A stretch of DNA of 64,000 bases, taken from assembly GCF_000430665.1 (NCBI RefSeq), contig NZ_AUML01000003.1:1-64000 (forward strand), read 5' to 3'. This DNA is from Aquimarina muelleri DSM 19832 (lineage in GTDB: Bacteria > Bacteroidota > Bacteroidia > Flavobacteriales > Flavobacteriaceae). Position 1 is the first letter of the stretch; the number at the start of each line of letters is the position of its first letter. Shown one piece after another: positions 46,765-55,067 of this stretch. The notes under the pieces are model-generated. The model was not told where the DNA came from. It ran no database searches and worked only from the letters and a program-made list of their open reading frames with translations. A program made the translations under genes and the position numbers.

Positions 46765-48189
46765 ATGTCGGAAGTTAAAAACTACAAAGAAGCATTAGAT
46801 TACTCAATTTTTAATACGATCACAAAAGCTTCAGAAAACATAAATACAGATAGTTATGTTATTGGTGGATTTGTAAGAGATTATATCTTACAAAGAGGAA
46901 CTGCCAAAGACATTGATATTGTAGCAATAGGAAGCGGAATAGAACTGGCTAAAGAGGTTTCTAGACTTTTGCCTGGTAATCCAAAAATACAGGTTTTTAA
47001 AACCTATGGCACAGCAATGTTAAAAATTGAGGATATTGAAGTAGAATTTGTTGGTGCCAGAAAAGAGTCTTATACAGAAGATAGTCGAAACCCTACTGTA
47101 GAAAACGGAACTTTGGAAGACGATCAAAACAGACGAGACTTTACTATTAATGCCCTTGCTTTGCGATTATCTAATCAAAATTTCGGAGAAATCTTAGACC
47201 CTTTTAATGGCCTTAAAGATTTAGAATCAAAAATAATTCGCACCCCTTTGGATCCAGATATCACTTATTCTGATGATCCCTTAAGAATGATGAGAGCAAT
47301 TCGTTTTGCTACACAACTTAATTTTAAGATAGAACCTAAATCATTAAAAGCTATTACTGGTAATAAAGATCGAATCACGATCATCACCAAAGAACGTATC
47401 ATTGATGAATTAAATAAAATTCTTTTGAGTTCCAAACCTTCTGTTGGTTTTAAATTACTAGAGCAAACAGGGCTTTTAGATTTTATTTTACCTGAACTTG
47501 TTGCTCTTAAAGGAATTGATGAAGTAGAAGGTCAAAGACATAAAGATAATTTTTATCACACTCTGGAAGTTGTAGATAATATTTCTGAAAACACGGATGA
47601 CCTTTGGTTACGATGGGCTGCATTACTACACGATATTGGCAAAGCTCCAACAAAACGGTTTCATAAAAATGTAGGATGGACCTTTCATGGTCATGAGTTC
47701 GTAGGCTCCAAAATGGTATATAAGTTATTTAAACGCTTAAAAATGCCGTTGAATGAAAAAATGAAGTTTGTTCAAAAAATGGTCTTAATGAGTTCTAGAC
47801 CTATAGTAATAGCTTCTGAAGTCACTGATTCCGCCATCCGACGATTGGTATTTGATGCTGGAGATTATATCGAAGAATTAATGACACTTTGCGAAGCAGA
47901 TATTACTACAAAAAACCCAAAACGTTTTAAAAAATACCATAATAATTTTAAAACCGTTCGACAAAAAATGATAGAAGTAGAAGAACGGGATCAAGTTCGT
48001 AATTTTCAACCACCAGTTACAGGAGAGCAAATTATGGAAACTTTTAATATCAAACCCTCTCGCGAAATTGGAATCATAAAAGAAGCCATAAAAGAAGCAA
48101 TTCTTGAAGGAGAAATCCCTAATGAACATGAGGCGGCTTATACCTTTATGCTTAAAAAAGGAGAAGAGCTAGGACTAAAGAGTAGCTAA
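46765..48189 (+). CDS. cca: CCA tRNA nucleotidyltransferase with HD domain
   Basis: Adds or repairs the 3' CCA of tRNAs. 474 residues: class II nucleotidyltransferase head with YVIGGFVRDYILQRGTAKDIDIVAIG near 29-54 (DxD metal site), RRDFTINALALRL near 126, the neck FDDPLRMMRAIRFATQL-type block near 173, and a C-terminal HD phosphohydrolase domain with LHDIGKAPTK near 291 and HGHEFVGSKM. The ATP-type C-terminal helices follow. It is coupled to tsaC. Confidence 0.95.
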   Translation: MSEVKNYKEALDYSIFNTITKASENINTDSYVIGGFVRDYILQRGTAKDIDIVAIGSGIELAKEVSRLLPGNPKIQVFKTYGTAMLKIEDIEVEFVGARKESYTEDSRNPTVENGTLEDDQNRRDFTINALALRLSNQNFGEILDPFNGLKDLESKIIRTPLDPDITYSDDPLRMMRAIRFATQLNFKIEPKSLKAITGNKDRITIITKERIIDELNKILLSSKPSVGFKLLEQTGLLDFILPELVALKGIDEVEGQRHKDNFYHTLEVVDNISENTDDLWLRWAALLHDIGKAPTKRFHKNVGWTFHGHEFVGSKMVYKLFKRLKMPLNEKMKFVQKMVLMSSRPIVIASEVTDSAIRRLVFDAGDYIEELMTLCEADITTKNPKRFKKYHNNFKTVRQKMIEVEERDQVRNFQPPVTGEQIMETFNIKPSREIGIIKEAIKEAILEGEIPNEHEAAYTFMLKKGEELGLKSS

Positions 48190-48254
48190 GGGTCTAAGTT
48201 TTAAAGGCTATAAAACTATAGTTTTTGAAACTTTCATTTAATACTAAATCAATT

Positions 48255-48611
48255 ATGAGTACATTCAGAAACCTGATAATTTGGCAAAAATCGATGGAAT
48301 TGGTCACTAATATATATCTTGAAACAAAAACATTTCCTAAAGAAGAATTATATGGCTTAACTTCTCAAATAAGAAAAGCATCAATTTCAGTTCCTAGTAA
48401 CATCGCTGAAGGTTATGGAAGATTAGGTAAAAATGATTATTTAAGATTTTTAAATATTGCTATCAGTTCACTTTTTGAATTACAGACTCAATTAGAAATA
48501 GGAAAGAACCTTTCTTTTATTCAAGAAAACAACTTCAATATTTTGTTTGAAAACACTAGAGAAATTGAGCGTATGTTAGTTAGCTATATCAAAAAAATCA
48601 AAGATTCTTAA
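48255..48611 (+). CDS. Four-helix-bundle protein (23S rRNA intervening-sequence type)
   Basis: 118 residues from the ATG at 48255 (the frame extends to 48225, but MSTFRNLIIWQKSMELVTNIY is the family start). It has the family signature YGLTSQIRKASISVPSNIAEGYGRLGKNDYLRFLNIA near 35-72 and a final helical pair. Proteins of this type were first found inside 23S rRNA intervening sequences but occur widely as free genes, often scattered in Bacteroidota. Function unknown; a nucleic-acid or protein scaffold is suspected. It lies 65 bp after cca and 68 bp before the heme A synthase. Confidence 0.88.
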   Translation: MSTFRNLIIWQKSMELVTNIYLETKTFPKEELYGLTSQIRKASISVPSNIAEGYGRLGKNDYLRFLNIAISSLFELQTQLEIGKNLSFIQENNFNILFENTREIERMLVSYIKKIKDS

Positions 48612-48679
48612 TAAAATTTATACTTTTCTTAGATTCTAATATCCCTCATGTCTTAGATTCTTCTTAACAAAAAAAAAAA

Positions 48680-49696
48680 ATGAAAAAAGATAGCAAAAGT
48701 GTAATATACTGGTTACTTACAGGATGTTTATTGATTTTTATAATGGTAGTAGTAGGTGGTATTACCAGACTTACTCATTCTGGATTATCTATATCCAATT
48801 ATAAATTAATTTCAGGAACAATACCTCCTTTGAATGAAGCAGAATGGAATGTCGCTTTTGATTTATATAAACAATATCCTGAATATCAAAAAATAAACAA
48901 CCAATTTACTTTAGAAGACTTTAAAGACATCTATTTCTGGGAATGGTTACACCGCGTTATCGGAAGATTTATCGGAATTGTATTCATGATTCCTTTTGCT
49001 TATTTTTTAATCCGAAAACAGCTTACCAAATCCACTATAAAAAAATGTTTAATACTAATGCTTTTAGGTAGTTTTCAGGGGTTTCTAGGTTGGTTTATGG
49101 TAAAAAGCGGACTAACCGACAGACCCGACGTAAGCCACTATCGACTTGCAATGCACCTTACAGCTGCATTTATAACTTTTGCATATACTTTATGGGTTGC
49201 TTTAGATTTAATATACCCTGAAAAGAAAAAAATAGATTTCAAATTCCGAAATCTAATTCGATTAACTTTAATTATTCTTTTACTTCAAATTATATATGGA
49301 GCTTTTGTGGCAGGTCTTGATGCAGGGTTTTTACATAACCACTGGCCACTAATGAACGATGGAGCTTTAATTCATGAATCTGTTTATATCGAGCAGTCCC
49401 CTATTATAAAAAATTTCATTGAAGGAAAAAGTGGTGTTCAATTCGTTCATAGATATTTAGCATACATAGTCGTTGCACTTATCTTTATGATTTGGTACAA
49501 AGGTAAAAGAATCAAAAAAAATAATACTCAAAAAAACACATTGAACATGTTACTAATTATTGTTAGTGTTCAATTTTTACTTGGCATATTTACGTTACTC
49601 TACAGAGTACCTATAACATTAGGGGTGTTACATCAGGTAGTTGCTTTTTTTCTTCTTGGCACAATGACTTTTTCATTACACCGTTTTAGTAAATAA
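48680..49696 (+). CDS. ctaA: Heme A synthase (COX15/CtaA family)
   Basis: Oxidises heme O to heme A for aa3-type cytochrome oxidase. 338 residues, about eight transmembrane helices. Conserved histidines are visible in GGITRLTHSGLSI (near 32), EWLHRVIGRFIG (near 93), HYRLAMHLTAAF (near 153), QFVHRYLAYIV (near 255) and GVLHQVVAFFLLG (near 318). The longer loop with AGLDAGFLHNHWPLMNDG matches the COX15 type found in Bacteroidota and mitochondria. No other oxidase genes are nearby. Confidence 0.94.
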   Translation: MKKDSKSVIYWLLTGCLLIFIMVVVGGITRLTHSGLSISNYKLISGTIPPLNEAEWNVAFDLYKQYPEYQKINNQFTLEDFKDIYFWEWLHRVIGRFIGIVFMIPFAYFLIRKQLTKSTIKKCLILMLLGSFQGFLGWFMVKSGLTDRPDVSHYRLAMHLTAAFITFAYTLWVALDLIYPEKKKIDFKFRNLIRLTLIILLLQIIYGAFVAGLDAGFLHNHWPLMNDGALIHESVYIEQSPIIKNFIEGKSGVQFVHRYLAYIVVALIFMIWYKGKRIKKNNTQKNTLNMLLIIVSVQFLLGIFTLLYRVPITLGVLHQVVAFFLLGTMTFSLHRFSK

Positions 49697-49710
49697 CAAT
49701 GCATTTATAG

Positions 49711-49718
49711 TATCTTTG
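49711..49718 (+). promoter_or_regulatory. -7 promoter box of the pRiA4b-type gene
   Basis: TATCTTTG, an exact TAnnTTTG match, 20 bp upstream of the ATG at 49739. No TTG at the expected -33 position. Confidence 0.5.
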
Positions 49719-49738
49719 CATTTTTAAATTAATTAAGA

Positions 49739-50248
49739 ATGATTTACCGTTTCAGAGTTATACTAGACACAGAAGAAGATGTGTTTAGAGATATCGAAAT
49801 TGAACAAAATGACACTTTAGAGCAATTTCACAATGTAATTACTCAATCTTTTGGGTTTGACGGAACCGAAATGGCTTCCTTTTACATTAGTGATGATCAA
49901 TGGAGCCAAGGCGAAGAAATATCCTTATTTGACATGAGTGATAGTAGTGACCCTGTTCGATTAATGAATGAGACTACGCTTATAGATGTAGCAAATGAAA
50001 ATTCTCCTAAATTAATCTATATCTACGACTTCTTAAATATGTGGACATTTTTAGTAGAATTAGCAGAAATAGCAGAACATGAAACTGGCAGAGAGTATCC
50101 AAACGTGATGTATACACACGGGCAAATACCTGACGAAGCTCCTGAAAAAGAATTTAAAACAGATGATTTAGATAATTTTAATGATCCAGAAGATTTTGTA
50201 GACTTGGATGAATATGATGATCTCGGATTTAATGAAAACTGGAATTAA
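49739..50248 (+). CDS. Plasmid pRiA4b ORF-3-like protein
   Basis: 169-residue acidic protein that starts MIYRFRVILDTEEDVFRDIEIEQNDTLEQFHNVITQSFGFDG, the opening of the pRiA4b ORF-3 (IS1096 TnpR-related) fold. FYISDDQWSQGEEISL and LIYIYDFLNMWTFLVELAEI are further family features (the second corresponds to YxYDFGDxWxH-type core, here changed to YDFLNMWTF). The C-terminus is rich in Asp and Glu. Chromosomal homologues are common in Bacteroidota and no longer linked to mobile elements. Function unknown. Confidence 0.85.
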   Translation: MIYRFRVILDTEEDVFRDIEIEQNDTLEQFHNVITQSFGFDGTEMASFYISDDQWSQGEEISLFDMSDSSDPVRLMNETTLIDVANENSPKLIYIYDFLNMWTFLVELAEIAEHETGREYPNVMYTHGQIPDEAPEKEFKTDDLDNFNDPEDFVDLDEYDDLGFNENWN

Positions 50249-50354
50249 GCCTAAATCTTAATATACTATTATTTTTATTACAATATATTTCATGCTTAGC
50301 CTAAAAAAACTGTAATACTCACTTTGCTACTCTGTAGCTTTGAAACCCAAAAAC

Positions 50355-51413
50355 ATGATCAATCTATATAGCACTCAAATAGAATCCTTATCAGTTCATA
50401 AAATAGGGAATAAAAACAAAAGTGAAAGTATATTCTTATCAGAATCACCCTATGCTCTTAATGATGAAATAACTGCATTATTAAAAGAATATTTCTTTAA
50501 ACCTTTTCGAGAAAAAGAAGAAAACTATTTTCAATTTGTAAATGAAGTAGATGTTGAATTTAATCCGTTATATAAAATTGTAACTGAAATTTTTGAACAA
50601 CCATCTTCTGTTCATGAAAAATCTAAGCAAATAGCTTCATTGCTTTATGAACAATCACAACATCCACATATCAAAAGTGGCGAGTTATATGTTACGTTCT
50701 TAGACAATGTAACTATCGACAATGAAAAAGTAGATGCTATTGGAATATTCAAATCAGAATTAAAACATGATTTTCTTCAATTTGATGAAAAAGAATCTAC
50801 TATAGATTTATTAATTCAGCAAGGAGTAAATCTTAATAAATTAGACAAAGGGTGTTTAATTTTTAATCATAAAAAAGAAGAAGGGTACAAAATCCTTTCT
50901 GTAGACTCCAACCGATATGATACCAAATATTGGTTAGAACATTTCTTGGGGGTAGATGCTTTTGCTGATGAGAATTTTTACACAAAAAAGTACATGAAAT
51001 TCTGCCAGGACTTTGCCAAAGATGTTGTACTTCCTGCCGAAGACAAGAAAGAAGAAGTAATGTTTATGAATCGTGCAGTTAATCATTTTGCAAAAAACGA
51101 TACTTTTGAAGAATCCGCTTTTTTGAATGATGTCATCGACAATCCCGATTTAATACCAGAATTTAAGCATTATAAAGAAGAAAAAGCACCAAAATACCAT
51201 ATAGAAGACCTTACTTCTTTTCCTATTGCAAATAATGCAGTAACCGCAGCTCGTAAGAAAATGAAAAATGTTATAAATCTGGACACCAATGTGCAGATAA
51301 AAATGGATTTTATAAATCCTGAATCCGCAGAAAAGTTTGTAGAAAAAGGCTGGGACGAGGAAAAACAGATGTATTATTATTTAGTATATTTTAACAAAGA
51401 GCAAAAAAGCTAA
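50355..51413 (+). CDS. Nucleoid-associated protein, NdpA/YejK family
   Basis: 352 residues from the ATG at 50355 (a TTG at 50340 is possible). The family pattern is present: INLYSTQIESLSVHKIGNK at the start, LYVTFLDNVTIDNEKVDAIGIFKSE near 120-145, and the C-terminal part with a GWDEEKQMYYYLVYF ending. E. coli YejK associates with the nucleoid. It is preceded by the pRiA4b-type gene and followed by a TSUP transporter; no operon is evident. Confidence 0.85.
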   Translation: MINLYSTQIESLSVHKIGNKNKSESIFLSESPYALNDEITALLKEYFFKPFREKEENYFQFVNEVDVEFNPLYKIVTEIFEQPSSVHEKSKQIASLLYEQSQHPHIKSGELYVTFLDNVTIDNEKVDAIGIFKSELKHDFLQFDEKESTIDLLIQQGVNLNKLDKGCLIFNHKKEEGYKILSVDSNRYDTKYWLEHFLGVDAFADENFYTKKYMKFCQDFAKDVVLPAEDKKEEVMFMNRAVNHFAKNDTFEESAFLNDVIDNPDLIPEFKHYKEEKAPKYHIEDLTSFPIANNAVTAARKKMKNVINLDTNVQIKMDFINPESAEKFVEKGWDEEKQMYYYLVYFNKEQKS

Positions 51414-51485
51414 AATAGCCTGAAGCTGGATATCTATTTTTTTGTATGTAGCATAAAAAATGGCATTTAAAATAAGTATCTGAAA

Positions 51486-52259
51486 ATGGATTTTATTCTG
51501 GTAGGTATTGTCGCTTTATTAGGATCAGGATTAACCTTTTTTTCTGGTTTTGGACTAGGCACATTATTGCTTCCTGTATTTGCTTTATTTTTTCCTATAG
51601 ACATTGCGATTGCTTTAACCGCAATAGTACACTTACTTAATAACCTGTTTAAATTAACTCTTGTTGGCAAAAAAGCGGATATTCAAACTATTATTCGTTT
51701 TGGACTACCTGCAATTTTATTTGCTTTTCTAGGAGCATATACGCTTACCAAACTTACTTATTTAGAGCCTGTATACACCTACTCCCTTTTTAACGAAATG
51801 CATGAAATAACGATAATAAAAATATGCATTTCCGTTCTACTTATCTTTTTTTCACTTTTTGATTTAATTCCGAAATTAAAACGATTAGAATTCGATATAA
51901 AATACCTGCCTCTTGGCGGTGCACTTAGTGGTTTTTTTGGAGGATTATCTGGTCATCAGGGAGCTTTGCGAACTGCTTTTTTAATACGAGCAAAACTTAG
52001 CAAAGAAGCTTTTATAGCAACAGGAGTATTCATTGCTTGTTTTATTGATGTTTCTAGACTAGCTGTATATGCAAAAGATCTTTTTTTGTTAGGAGACAAA
52101 CTTAATTATCCAATGCTAATTACTGCTACTCTAATGGCTTTTATAGGCGCATATCTAGGGAATAAGTTTCTTAAAAAAGTAACCATACATACTATTCAAT
52201 TAGTAGTAGGGATTTTATTGATCATTTTTGCTATTCTTCTTGGCATTGGAGTTTTATAA
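51486..52259 (+). CDS. TSUP-family (TauE/SafE) membrane transporter
   Basis: 257 residues with about eight hydrophobic helices and the two TSUP half-repeats: GSGLTFFSGFGLGTLLLPVFALFFPIDIAIALTAIVHLLNNLFK in the first half and GALSGFFGGLSGHQGALRTAFL near 148-168 in the second. Members export sulfite, sulfoacetate and other organosulfur or organic anions. Substrate unknown. It converges with the hypothetical gene ending at 52890 across a 630-bp repeat-rich region. Confidence 0.88.
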   Translation: MDFILVGIVALLGSGLTFFSGFGLGTLLLPVFALFFPIDIAIALTAIVHLLNNLFKLTLVGKKADIQTIIRFGLPAILFAFLGAYTLTKLTYLEPVYTYSLFNEMHEITIIKICISVLLIFFSLFDLIPKLKRLEFDIKYLPLGGALSGFFGGLSGHQGALRTAFLIRAKLSKEAFIATGVFIACFIDVSRLAVYAKDLFLLGDKLNYPMLITATLMAFIGAYLGNKFLKKVTIHTIQLVVGILLIIFAILLGIGVL

Positions 52260-52274
52260 AGTTTAAATCGGGTA

Positions 52275-52390
52275 TCGGAGGTTGGAAGTCAGAGATCAGG
52301 AGCAAAAACAAACTTTCAGCATAATTTAAAAAATTCAGAGGTTTGGTGTCGGAAGCTAGGTGTCGGAGGCACGAAGTACGAAGATCAAGA
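52275..52390 (+). repeat. Heptamer-phased degenerate repeats
   Basis: TCGGAGG TTGGAAG TCAGAGA TCAGGAG can be read at 52275-52302 and TCAGAGG TTTGGTG TCGGAAG CTAGGTG TCGGAGG CACGAAG TACGAAG ATCAAGA at 52335-52390, both in strict 7-base phase with a consensus near TCGGARG. Confidence 0.65.
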
Positions 52391-52419
52391 TCAGTAAACG
52401 TGCAATATAGTTTTGCCCG

Positions 52420-52503
52420 ACAGTAAATACTCATTTTTTAAACATAAGTGTATATTTTCTTACTGTAAACACTTATTTCTTTTGAATGTAAGTGTGTATT
52501 TGA
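52420..52503. repeat. Two tandem 42-bp units with internal dyads
   Basis: Unit 1 begins ACAGTAAATACTC at 52420 and unit 2 begins ACTGTAAACACTT at 52462. Each contains an ACACTTA-like arm and a TAAGTGT arm, so each can fold to a small hairpin; the second has seven perfect pairs (ACACTTA with TAAGTGT). Confidence 0.6.
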
Positions 52504-52643
52504 CGATATCTGGTCTTCGAATGCCGCATCCCACAATGTATTACCATAAACCCTGAGCTTCGAACATCTCAGCCTGCTATGCGATCCTTATAAAAGGCAC
52601 CTTTAAAGTCCCCCTGCCCTTGATATACTTGCCCCCGGCAGCC

Positions 52644-52864
52644 GGGAAGATACTTTTGATTGCCGGGAAGGGGTACTACACCACCGGGAAAGGGTTTTAT
52701 AGTGCTGGGAGAGTATTATTAACCGCCGGGAAGGGTCTCTGTACTTACGGGAAAGGTAAACATACCTACGGGAAGCATTTTTTATTGCCGGGAAGGGGTT
52801 TTGTATAACCGGGAAAAGGTTCTATATAGCCGGGAACATAAAATAAGCTACGGGAACGGTGAAA
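52644..52864. repeat. Eleven-unit 21-bp array with GGGAA core
   Basis: GGGAA (GGGAG once) occurs at 52644, 52665, 52686, 52707, 52728, 52749, 52770, 52790, 52811, 52832 and 52852: spacing is 21 bp except for two 20-bp steps. Most units end in GCC, ACC or TAC just before the next GGG, so the conserved block is about 8 bases (GCCGGGAA) and the remaining 12-13 are variable, leaning to RGGGTTTTATA. Several variable parts are themselves short dyads (AGGTAAACATACCT, GGTTTTGTATAACC). The 20-bp steps break any reading frame, so coding is unlikely. Function unknown. Confidence 0.85.
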
Positions 52865-52889
52865 AACAACTTCGAACACCCGTCTTCCA

Positions 52890-53957
52890 TCATCCTTCTA
52901 ACAACCGTTTCATATTTACATTTTCATAATTACGGCGTACAAAATCCATTGCTGTCTTTAAAACTTCTCCCATAGATTTACTGCGCCGAAATTTTAAATC
53001 CAAAGTAAAATTATACAAATGTTCTCGTAGTTCTTTTATATTTTCTTTTGTAGAAATAGTATCTGCACACATACATTCGATAAGAACTTCATAACGATCC
53101 CTTGATGTGAGTATACGTTTTGCCAAAATAGAACGCTCCTCTTTTTTATATTGCTCTATAGAACTTGGCTGCAACCTACTCATTACAACTGCAACCATAT
53201 TAAAATTTTCTTTAAAAAACTGTGGCTGATACACTTTCAGTTTTCCTTCAAAACACTGCTGATCAAAATCAATAGCTCTTATTTTATATTCTACATGATC
53301 AAAATCATGAATAGGTATGATCACATAATTATAAGACCTCATATCCCCAAGTAATCGCAATTGACAACGCTCATTAAACTTTACAAATTCTTTAGCTATT
53401 TGGGATTTAGCCTGATCACTAAGATCTGGTAAAAAATCCTTAATAAATATATCTCCTGCAATCCCTGCAATATGTTCTTCTATCAATGTGTTTTTATATA
53501 CCAAAAAATTAATCCTGTTTGGAGAAAACATGTGCTCTAACTCTAATCCATAGATTCGCGAAGCATCTGCTTTTTTTACATAGATATAGGTATAATTGTC
53601 GTTAAGTATATTTCTAACTTTTATTCTAAAAGGTTTAGAATTTCCAAAAGTGCAATAATCTATAGCATCAATATTTAAAAACTCTATAGCATCTTCATTA
53701 CCATCAGAATGCAAAATAGTATATACTTTTTTAAGACTAGACTCTAGCTCAACTCTCTCATGCTCTTCATAATAAACCCGCACCCACAAAGTATCTTCAT
53801 CATTATTATCATACACTACTATAGAACCAGAAAATCGAAGCAGATCATCATAAAACACAGGTATCTTAATTTTACGATTATATTCTTTTAAGTACGCATC
53901 TAATTTATCATTTATAGGATACGTAGGTTTTTTTTTAGACATCAACTTTTCTTCCAT
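52890..53957 (-). CDS. Conserved hypothetical protein
   Basis: 355 residues from the ATG at 53957 (alternatives 53981 TTG and 53942 ATG). Soluble, mixed alpha/beta, without signal peptide or membrane segment. Notable stretches are YPINDKLDAYLKEYNRKIKIPVFYDDLLRF near the start, DTLWVRVYYEEHER, YIYVKKADASRIYGLELEH and a C-terminal helical RRSKSMGEVLKTAMDFVRRNYENVNMKRLL. I do not recognise a named domain. Similar proteins seem to be ordinary chromosomal genes of flavobacteria. It converges with the TSUP gene across the repeat region. Confidence 0.8.
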   Translation of the reverse strand: MEEKLMSKKKPTYPINDKLDAYLKEYNRKIKIPVFYDDLLRFSGSIVVYDNNDEDTLWVRVYYEEHERVELESSLKKVYTILHSDGNEDAIEFLNIDAIDYCTFGNSKPFRIKVRNILNDNYTYIYVKKADASRIYGLELEHMFSPNRINFLVYKNTLIEEHIAGIAGDIFIKDFLPDLSDQAKSQIAKEFVKFNERCQLRLLGDMRSYNYVIIPIHDFDHVEYKIRAIDFDQQCFEGKLKVYQPQFFKENFNMVAVVMSRLQPSSIEQYKKEERSILAKRILTSRDRYEVLIECMCADTISTKENIKELREHLYNFTLDLKFRRSKSMGEVLKTAMDFVRRNYENVNMKRLLEG

Positions 53958-54163
53958 AGTAACTTTCTGTAAAAAAAGCAATTTACAAATTTCGAATTGT
54001 AAAAAATAAAGATTTTAGATAATCTAAATTTAATCTTAACCTACTTCATTATAATAACTATAAGGTTTCAATCATCAACTTCGAACTTTTCTTATTGAGA
54101 TAAAATTGTAACAAAAATTGATATTTATCGTCTTGTTTAATATAACTGCCAAAATATTCGCAA

Positions 54164-55063
54164 TTGGAAAATATTCTCACTATAAAAAACCTCACTAAAA
54201 AATTTGGTGCCTTAACAGCTGTAAAAGACCTTTCTTTTTCTATAAAAAAAGGTAATGTATATGGTATTCTTGGACCTAATGGTAGCGGTAAATCCACCAC
54301 TCTCGGTATTGTACTCAATGTAGTTAATGCAACTTCTGGAAAATTCATCTGGTTTGATGGCAATACCTCTACGCATGATGCTCTTAAAAAAGTTGGGGCT
54401 ATTATTGAGCACCCTAACTTTTACCCTTATATGACTGCTACCCAAAACCTTAAATTAGTGTGTCAAATAAAAGGAGTCTCTTCTCCTAAAATTGAGGAAA
54501 AATTAGAGATTGTGGGATTATTAGATCGCAAAGATAGTAAGTTTAATACTTTTTCTTTAGGTATGAAACAGCGATTAGCGATAGCATCTGCACTGTTAAA
54601 TGACCCTGAGATTTTAATTCTGGACGAACCAACTAATGGCTTAGACCCTCAAGGAATTCACCAAATTCGTGAAATCATCAAAAAAATTGCTTCTCAAGGT
54701 ACTACTATCCTTTTAGCATCGCATTTATTAGATGAAGTTGAAAAAGTATGCAGTCATGTAGTGATTATAAGAAAAGGAGTGAAACTATATTCTGGACGTG
54801 TAGATGAGATGAACGCCAGCTATGGTTTTTTTGAACTTAAAAGTAACCAAAACTCTATATTAAAAGAGTGGTTATCTAAACATAAAGATTTTAAAAATTT
54901 TAAAGAAGAAGAGGATAAAATTACCGCATTTTTGGCACATGAGTTAGATGCAGAAAGTCTTAACAGACAACTATTCAAAGAAGGAATCGTTCTCACACAC
55001 ATTGTAAAACGAAAAGAAAGCCTAGAAGAACAGTTCTTACAACTAACCAACAATCTAAACTAA
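54164..55063 (+). CDS. ABC transporter ATP-binding protein (ABC-2 export type)
   Basis: Energises the permease encoded next. 299 residues from a TTG at 54164 (LENILTIKNLTKKFGALTAV). Walker A GPNGSGKSTT near 38-47, Q-loop region ENLK-type TATQNLK near 90, signature FSLGMKQRLAIASALL near 128-143, Walker B ILILDEPTNGLDPQG near 149-163 and H-loop LASHLLDE. The extra C-terminal 90 residues resemble BcrA/NatA-type exporters. It ends 4 bp before the permease gene. Confidence 0.94.
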   Translation: MENILTIKNLTKKFGALTAVKDLSFSIKKGNVYGILGPNGSGKSTTLGIVLNVVNATSGKFIWFDGNTSTHDALKKVGAIIEHPNFYPYMTATQNLKLVCQIKGVSSPKIEEKLEIVGLLDRKDSKFNTFSLGMKQRLAIASALLNDPEILILDEPTNGLDPQGIHQIREIIKKIASQGTTILLASHLLDEVEKVCSHVVIIRKGVKLYSGRVDEMNASYGFFELKSNQNSILKEWLSKHKDFKNFKEEEDKITAFLAHELDAESLNRQLFKEGIVLTHIVKRKESLEEQFLQLTNNLN

Positions 55064-55067
55064 AGCC

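Larger units (their letters stand above)
52260..52889. repeat. Composite repeat region between convergent genes
   Basis: 630 bp without a credible gene, and clearly richer in G+C in parts than its AT-rich surroundings. From left to right it holds heptamer-phased degenerate repeats (52275-52302 and 52335-52390), two 42-bp hairpin units (52420-52503), scattered CTTCGAA blocks (52514, 52559, 52868 areas, the inverse of the left heptamers) and a 21-bp GGGAA array (52644-52864). A frame at 52620-52808 only reflects the array. Confidence 0.8.

Noticed and set aside
52620-52808. Frame of 62 codons with AGKG-type heptapeptide repeats
   Set aside because: It exists only because the underlying DNA repeat is 21 bp; a 20-bp unit breaks the frame, the start is a TTG, and the array goes on after the stop. 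Treated as non-coding.
52644-52864. CRISPR array
   Set aside because: Conserved blocks of about 8 bases and spacers of about 13 are far too short, and no cas gene is present.
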